This document shows, piece after piece, positions 59,998-64,000 of a stretch of 64,000 nucleotides of DNA. This stretch comes from Sphagnum compactum (Eukaryota > Bryophyta > Sphagnopsida > Sphagnales). The notes under the pieces were generated by a model. It saw nothing but the letters and a program-made list of their open reading frames with translations. It ran no database searches and was not told the origin of the DNA. The stretch covers positions 10,846,875 to 10,910,874 of the forward strand of contig OZ234495.1 in NCBI GenBank assembly GCA_965153455.1. Reading direction: 5' to 3'. The first letter of the stretch is position 1. Each line of letters starts with the position of its first letter. The position numbers were made by a program, and so were the translations under genes.

Positions 59998-61309
59998 AGG
60001 AAATTTTTCACCTTGCAGATGAATCCAACTAACACAATGGAACAACATTTGAACAAGTTGGGTCAATGGCAAAGGAGCTAGATGCCACTGGAACAACAAT
60101 TCCTCCTAAGGTGAAAATCATGGTCCTCTTGATGATTCTATCTGAAAGCTACGAACTCCTTGTCACTTCTTTGGAGTCCTTAAAGTCCATTGACCCCAAG
60201 AAACTTGGGAGGTCGTAGCACTAAGTTATTGAATGAGGAATTGATGAAAAAAAGAAGTCTAGGTCCTTTGAATCATTAGTCAAAATTGCATTCATGTCAA
60301 TTCAAAAGGGTTCAAAGAATTAGTAGAAAATAATAATAAACATTTGTAACTACTATAAGGAAGTTGGGCATTGGGCAAGGGAGTGCGAAAAGAAAAAAAT
60401 TGATTTCAAGAAGAGAAGAGAACAATATAATATAGTTGAGGCATGAAATGAGGCTATCAATGGGGAAGCCTTTGTGTCTTCTTTGTTTATTTCATGTGGA
60501 TTCACAATGTGGTACATAGATTTTGGTGCATCTGCACATCTATTTCATGAATGAATCTAGTTAAAAAATTATGAGTCAATTTCACCCATCAAAATCTACA
60601 TGGGCAATAATTTCGTTCAAGAAGTTATTGGTAGAGGAGATCTATAAAGGTATCCCTATCAGTGGGGAAAAATGGAATTGTTGATGTTATCTTCATTAAT
60701 GTCTTACATGTCCTTGGATTGGCAAAGAACCTTTTCTCTATAACAAATGCAACTTCATTGGGTAATGTTTTGAATTTGGATTTAAAAAATGTGTGATCAT
60801 GAATAAACAAAAGAAAGTAGTCGGACTTGGTCTAAGAGAAAATGGTCTATATTGGCTAAAGTGTGAGACAAAGTTGGCATAAAAAGGTCCAAGGTCTAAT
60901 TGTTTATAAAGAGTCAAAACATCTAGTTATGGCATGAGTGGTTGGGGCATCTAGGTGTAGAAAATGTGAAGATGTTAGAAAAAAAACCTCGTGGAGGGCA
61001 TTAACAGTGACAAGGAAACATAGTTTAGTTTTTGTGAAGGGTGTGTTCAAAGTAAGCAACACAAGGAAACATTCTCGAAAGAAAGAGGGTCGTGTGTAAA
61101 AAAACTATTTGAGTTAATTCACACCAACATTTGGGGACTAGCTAAGATTCCGTCTTTTGGCAAAGCAAGATACTTTGTACTTTTCACAAATGATTATTCA
61201 TGGAAATCCTTCATTTACATTTTGGAGAGTAAAGGAAAATGCTTTTCAAAATTTCAAAAATTCAAAGCACTTGCAAAAAGGTTCAAGTAATAATGAATAT
61301 GCCAACACC

Positions 61310-63300
61310 TATAATAGATTCAGGTTTTTAATGGCATGGCTCAGTTTTATAGATGTTTCATCAAAAAAATTGCCTTTATCATGGCACTAATCACTAAGTT
61401 GACGAGGAAAACATAACCATTTATCTAAACCATAGAATGTCAAAAAGCTTGGGATTAGATCAAGCAAAAGTACATGGAAGCACCAATTCTAATACTTCCA
61501 AATTGGCAATTGGAGTTTCATGTGCACACAAATGCATCATTGTTGGCAATAGGTGCAATGTGGCACAAAACCCAATTGGTAAGTATGACTAACTTATAGT
61601 ATATGCCTCTAGATTACTCAATAAAGCATAACATAACTATATTACTATAGAAAAAGAAGCCTTAGCAATGGTGCTTTACATAAGTTCAAACATTTTTTAT
61701 TGGGAAACAAATTTGTTTTGTATGTAGACCATATGGCTTTAGTGTACTTGGTCAACAAACCACATGTATCAAGAAGGATAACAAGATGGGTGTTGTTATT
61801 CTTGGAGTATAAGTTCACAATAGTTTACAAACCTGGTAAAACACATGTAGTTGTTGATATTTTATCTAGATTGGCTGACAATCTAAAACCATTGGATGTC
61901 CTAGATCAAACTATGGATGCATCATTATTTTTTGTAGAACTTATATGGATGTAGGAAGTAAAAACCTATTTAGAAACAAGTTAGATGCCAGAAACTTAAA
62001 ACCTAGCTCAGAAACAAAAGTTGGCTAGAAAGGCAGAATCTTTCATTTTGAAAGAGGGAATTATGTACAGAGTGGGATAAGACAACAGGTTGCGTAGATG
62101 TTTGACCACCTCAAAAGCATAAATTGTTATGAAAGAGCTACATGAAGGAGTGGTTGGAGGACATTTTGTTGCATATATTATGGCAAAGAGAATTTTCGAT
62201 ATAGGATACTGTGGCCAACTTTATTCAAGGATATTTATAACTTTTGCAAAAGTTGTGATAATTGTCAAAAAATTGGAGGACTCAAAACAAAAAGTTTGGC
62301 CAGGTTGGCAACAACACTTCCAGAGGAACCTTTTATGAAGTGAGTTCTAGATTTTATAGGTCCAATCAAACTAGTAGGAAGATTAATGGGAAACAAATAC
62401 ATTTTGGTAGCTATAGATTATGTAACCAAGTGGGTAGAGGCAAAGGCACTTATAACCAATACTGTAGTAGTTACAACTAGATTTTTGTACAAGTATATTT
62501 TAACCAAATTTGGATGTCCATTGAGCATAGTTATAGATCAGGGAGTACATTTCATTAATGACATAATAAAACATCTGACATAATAGTTTCTGCTGAAGCA
62601 TGTTAGTTCTACTACATATTATCCATAGGGAAATGGACAAGTAGAGTTTCTAACAAAGTCATTGGTAGACTATTAACCAAGTTGGTTAATGTGAAAATAA
62701 CATATTGGGATGAACATTTGTTTACAATTTTGTTTTCATATAGGATTGCTTACATGGTGGCAATAGGTTATACACCCTATTAGTTAGTCTATAGTTTGCA
62801 TCCTTTAATGCCAACAAAATATGTTCTGTTAGCTATTAGTGGGGACCACATAGATGCAAAACCAACCAGAGTGTTAACAACTAGAATTATAGAACTAGAA
62901 AAGTTACAAGAGAATAGATTTGAAGCTCAAAACAATGTGGGAGCCAACTAATGGAGCAAATTTTTGTGGAGTCAATAAAAAAATACTAAAAAAAAATTCC
63001 AATTTGGAGATTATGTCTTATGGTTTCCTAAAGGAGAAAAAAATGCATATGGGCAAATTCAAGAAAAGATGGTTTGGTCCATTTAGGGTATAATATTGCT
63101 TACCCAACAATATTGTTTTTCTTGTTTTTGTTAACAATTTTGAACTAAACCCAATATTGGTCAATGTTAATAAGTTGAAACCATATACATATGTGGATCA
63201 AACATTAAAGGGGAATCAGAGGATCAAAAGTCTTTACAGTTCGTAGATGAAAACCACATGGAATAAACATTTGATGAAGATTTAGAGGATAAAAAATAAA
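61310..63300 (+). pseudogene. Ty3/gypsy retrotransposon relic: RT end, RNase H, integrase, GPY/F
   Basis: It starts abruptly inside RT (MAQFYRCFIKKIAFIMALIT) at a junction with the copia relic. RNase H follows (LEFHVHTNASLLAIGAM; NKFVLYVDHMALVYLVNKPH; VVVDILSRLAD, 61,700-61,954), then the integrase zinc-binding part (MKELHEGVVGGHF). The catalytic triad is complete as residues: Asp at 62,350 (LDFIGPI), Asp at 62,536 (VIDQGVHF) and Glu at 62,644 (NGQVEF), giving D-x61-D-x35-E. Two stops at about 62,581-62,586 and frameshifts inactivate it. A GPY/F-like WFGPFRV lies at about 63,070, followed by NPILVNVNKLKPY. The same lineage left the relic at 37,017-39,345. LTRs were not recognised. Confidence 0.8.
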
Positions 63301-63801
63301 CAAAGACCAATGGGACTAATAAGATAGTAGATTAGAAAAAGCCCTAGTAAATATGATAAGTTAGCAAGTTATGAACAAATACCCAAACCATGGTTATACA
63401 ATTTCACAATTACTGGATTGTGGGATAGATAAGTTAATGACATCAGAACAAAATTCTGCTAATGTGATGACTCAACATAGGCCAGAGAGAATTTGTAATA
63501 TACTCTATACCAGGTCATTAGATTCAAGAATGTCATTAGAATTACCCAATGCCGCGTCCATAGAATTATTTGCTCAATAGGTATTAACTATAGCCCATGT
63601 TGATGTAAGTATGAATTTAAATAGAGGTGACAAATATCAAACAATTTGAAAAAATATAAATCATTAAAATGTTGGCCCTAAAACAAAAAGTGAAGTGTCA
63701 CTTCATGAAATGAGGTGATAACTTTTCAAAAGGCAACAAACACCATATCGACTCTTTGTTTTCATTTTCTACAAGCATGTTTCAATTTTTTTGTTTCCAG
63801 A
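63301..63801. other. 3' region of the gypsy relic or spacer
   Basis: Short broken frames (for example 63,371-63,580) may be the tail of the element's pol or an extra frame, without identifiable motifs. It ends in a pyrimidine-rich TTTTTTTGTTTCCAG directly before the ATG at 63,802. Confidence 0.4.
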
Positions 63802-64000
63802 ATGAGTGCTGAAGAAAGTCTTGTGGAGAAATTACAAAGATAGTCTAGAAAGAAGTTGAAAAATTTGAAACAGGAACAAGAGAAATTGAGAGAGCAGTTG
63901 AAATTTGTAAACATTTTGCTTCTATAGATTAAGTCTCCGAAAAGAGGTCCACCTTTTCCTTCTCCAGTTTATTCTTCTTCTTCTTCTCATAAATCCTTTT
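63802..64000 (+). pseudogene. coiled-coil-like frame running off the window
   Basis: The frame starts MSAEESLVEKLQ, hits TAG at 63,841, and continues as SRKKLKNLKQEQEKLREQLK, a strongly charged heptad-like stretch. A second TAG follows within KFVNILLL, then a Ser/Pro-rich part to the window end. The TAGs stand where CAG is likely. It could be the N-terminus of a retroelement gag or another decayed gene; the rest is outside the window. Confidence 0.3.

Larger units (their letters stand above)
58980..61300 (+). pseudogene. Ty1/copia retrotransposon relic: gag, protease, integrase N-part
   Basis: Frames in order give gag (KMETMLKARELWGLLDGKDV and TTMKGIWEVIQNWYVDKG to about 59,305), a foreign insert, then gag again from 59,998 (RKFFTLQMNPTNTMEQHLN; SLESLKSIDPKKL). 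A zinc knuckle at 60,345-60,386 reads CNYYKEVGHWAREC, its second Cys replaced by Tyr. The protease site reads DFGASAH (60,519; usually DSGASAH). Gag-pre-integrase follows (NGLYWLKCE; CEGCVQSKQHKETF), then the integrase core start, where HTNIWG (61,120) has Asn for the first catalytic Asp. The match stops near 61,300 at FKALAKRF. An intact element would make particles, reverse-transcribe and integrate; this one cannot. RT and LTRs are not in the window. Confidence 0.8.

Overview
This is a eukaryotic window, almost certainly nuclear DNA of a land plant. It is very AT-rich, has no operons or dense coding, is full of decayed plant transposable elements, and carries one clear plant-only gene: a WIP-domain C2H2 zinc-finger transcription factor with a spliced coding region. 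The style of the mobile elements suggests a non-flowering land plant to me, but that is a weak impression. The window alone does not settle the species.

Layout. Positions 1-9,700 are AT-rich spacer with degenerate minisatellites and no gene. Positions 9,700-16,900 hold microsatellites, two copies of a dispersed repeat, a ~33-bp minisatellite, a perfect 23-bp inverted repeat and two MITE-like elements. Positions 16,900-20,560 (minus strand) hold a decayed reverse-transcriptase element, probably non-LTR. Positions 22,300-25,800 hold a small hAT fragment, an unrecognised CpG-rich reading frame and two tandem arrays (26-bp and 190-bp units). Positions 28,000-33,050 hold a possible MITE, a short telomere-like tract, a CACTA-like terminus, an hAT transposase relic (minus strand, still with its C-terminal dimerisation domain) and a TTG-rich array. 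Positions 37,000-39,350 are a Ty3/gypsy pol relic. It runs directly into a second hAT relic (minus strand, 40,450-43,115), itself split by ~0.9 kb of foreign sequence. Positions 44,631-45,302 carry an intact 223-codon reading frame of unknown function. Positions 45,870-46,110 are a cluster of imperfect hairpins.

The gene region is about 48,500-57,000. Upstream lies a ~55-bp degenerate minisatellite (52,205-52,640), then a TATA-rich stretch and a GC/CpG-rich leader from about 53,190. The WIP gene follows: exon A to 55,561, a 143-bp intron, and exon B from 55,705 to the stop at 56,169. The frame has no ATG before the conserved motifs, so the true start probably lies in an unresolved upstream exon. 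The protein should be a nuclear DNA-binding regulator of the NTT/WIP2 type.

Positions 58,980-63,300 are nested or abutting LTR-retrotransposon relics. A Ty1/copia gag-protease-integrase fragment, split by ~0.7 kb, breaks off abruptly into the 3' half of a Ty3/gypsy pol (RT end, RNase H, integrase, GPY/F). The last 200 bases start a coiled-coil-like frame that runs off the window.

Most elements are crippled by stops and substitutions consistent with C-to-T decay of methylated DNA. The WIP gene and two unknown CpG-rich frames stand out by keeping CpG. I found no rRNA gene, convincing tRNA gene, CRISPR array or bacterial-type system, and nothing that is clearly a new biological system.
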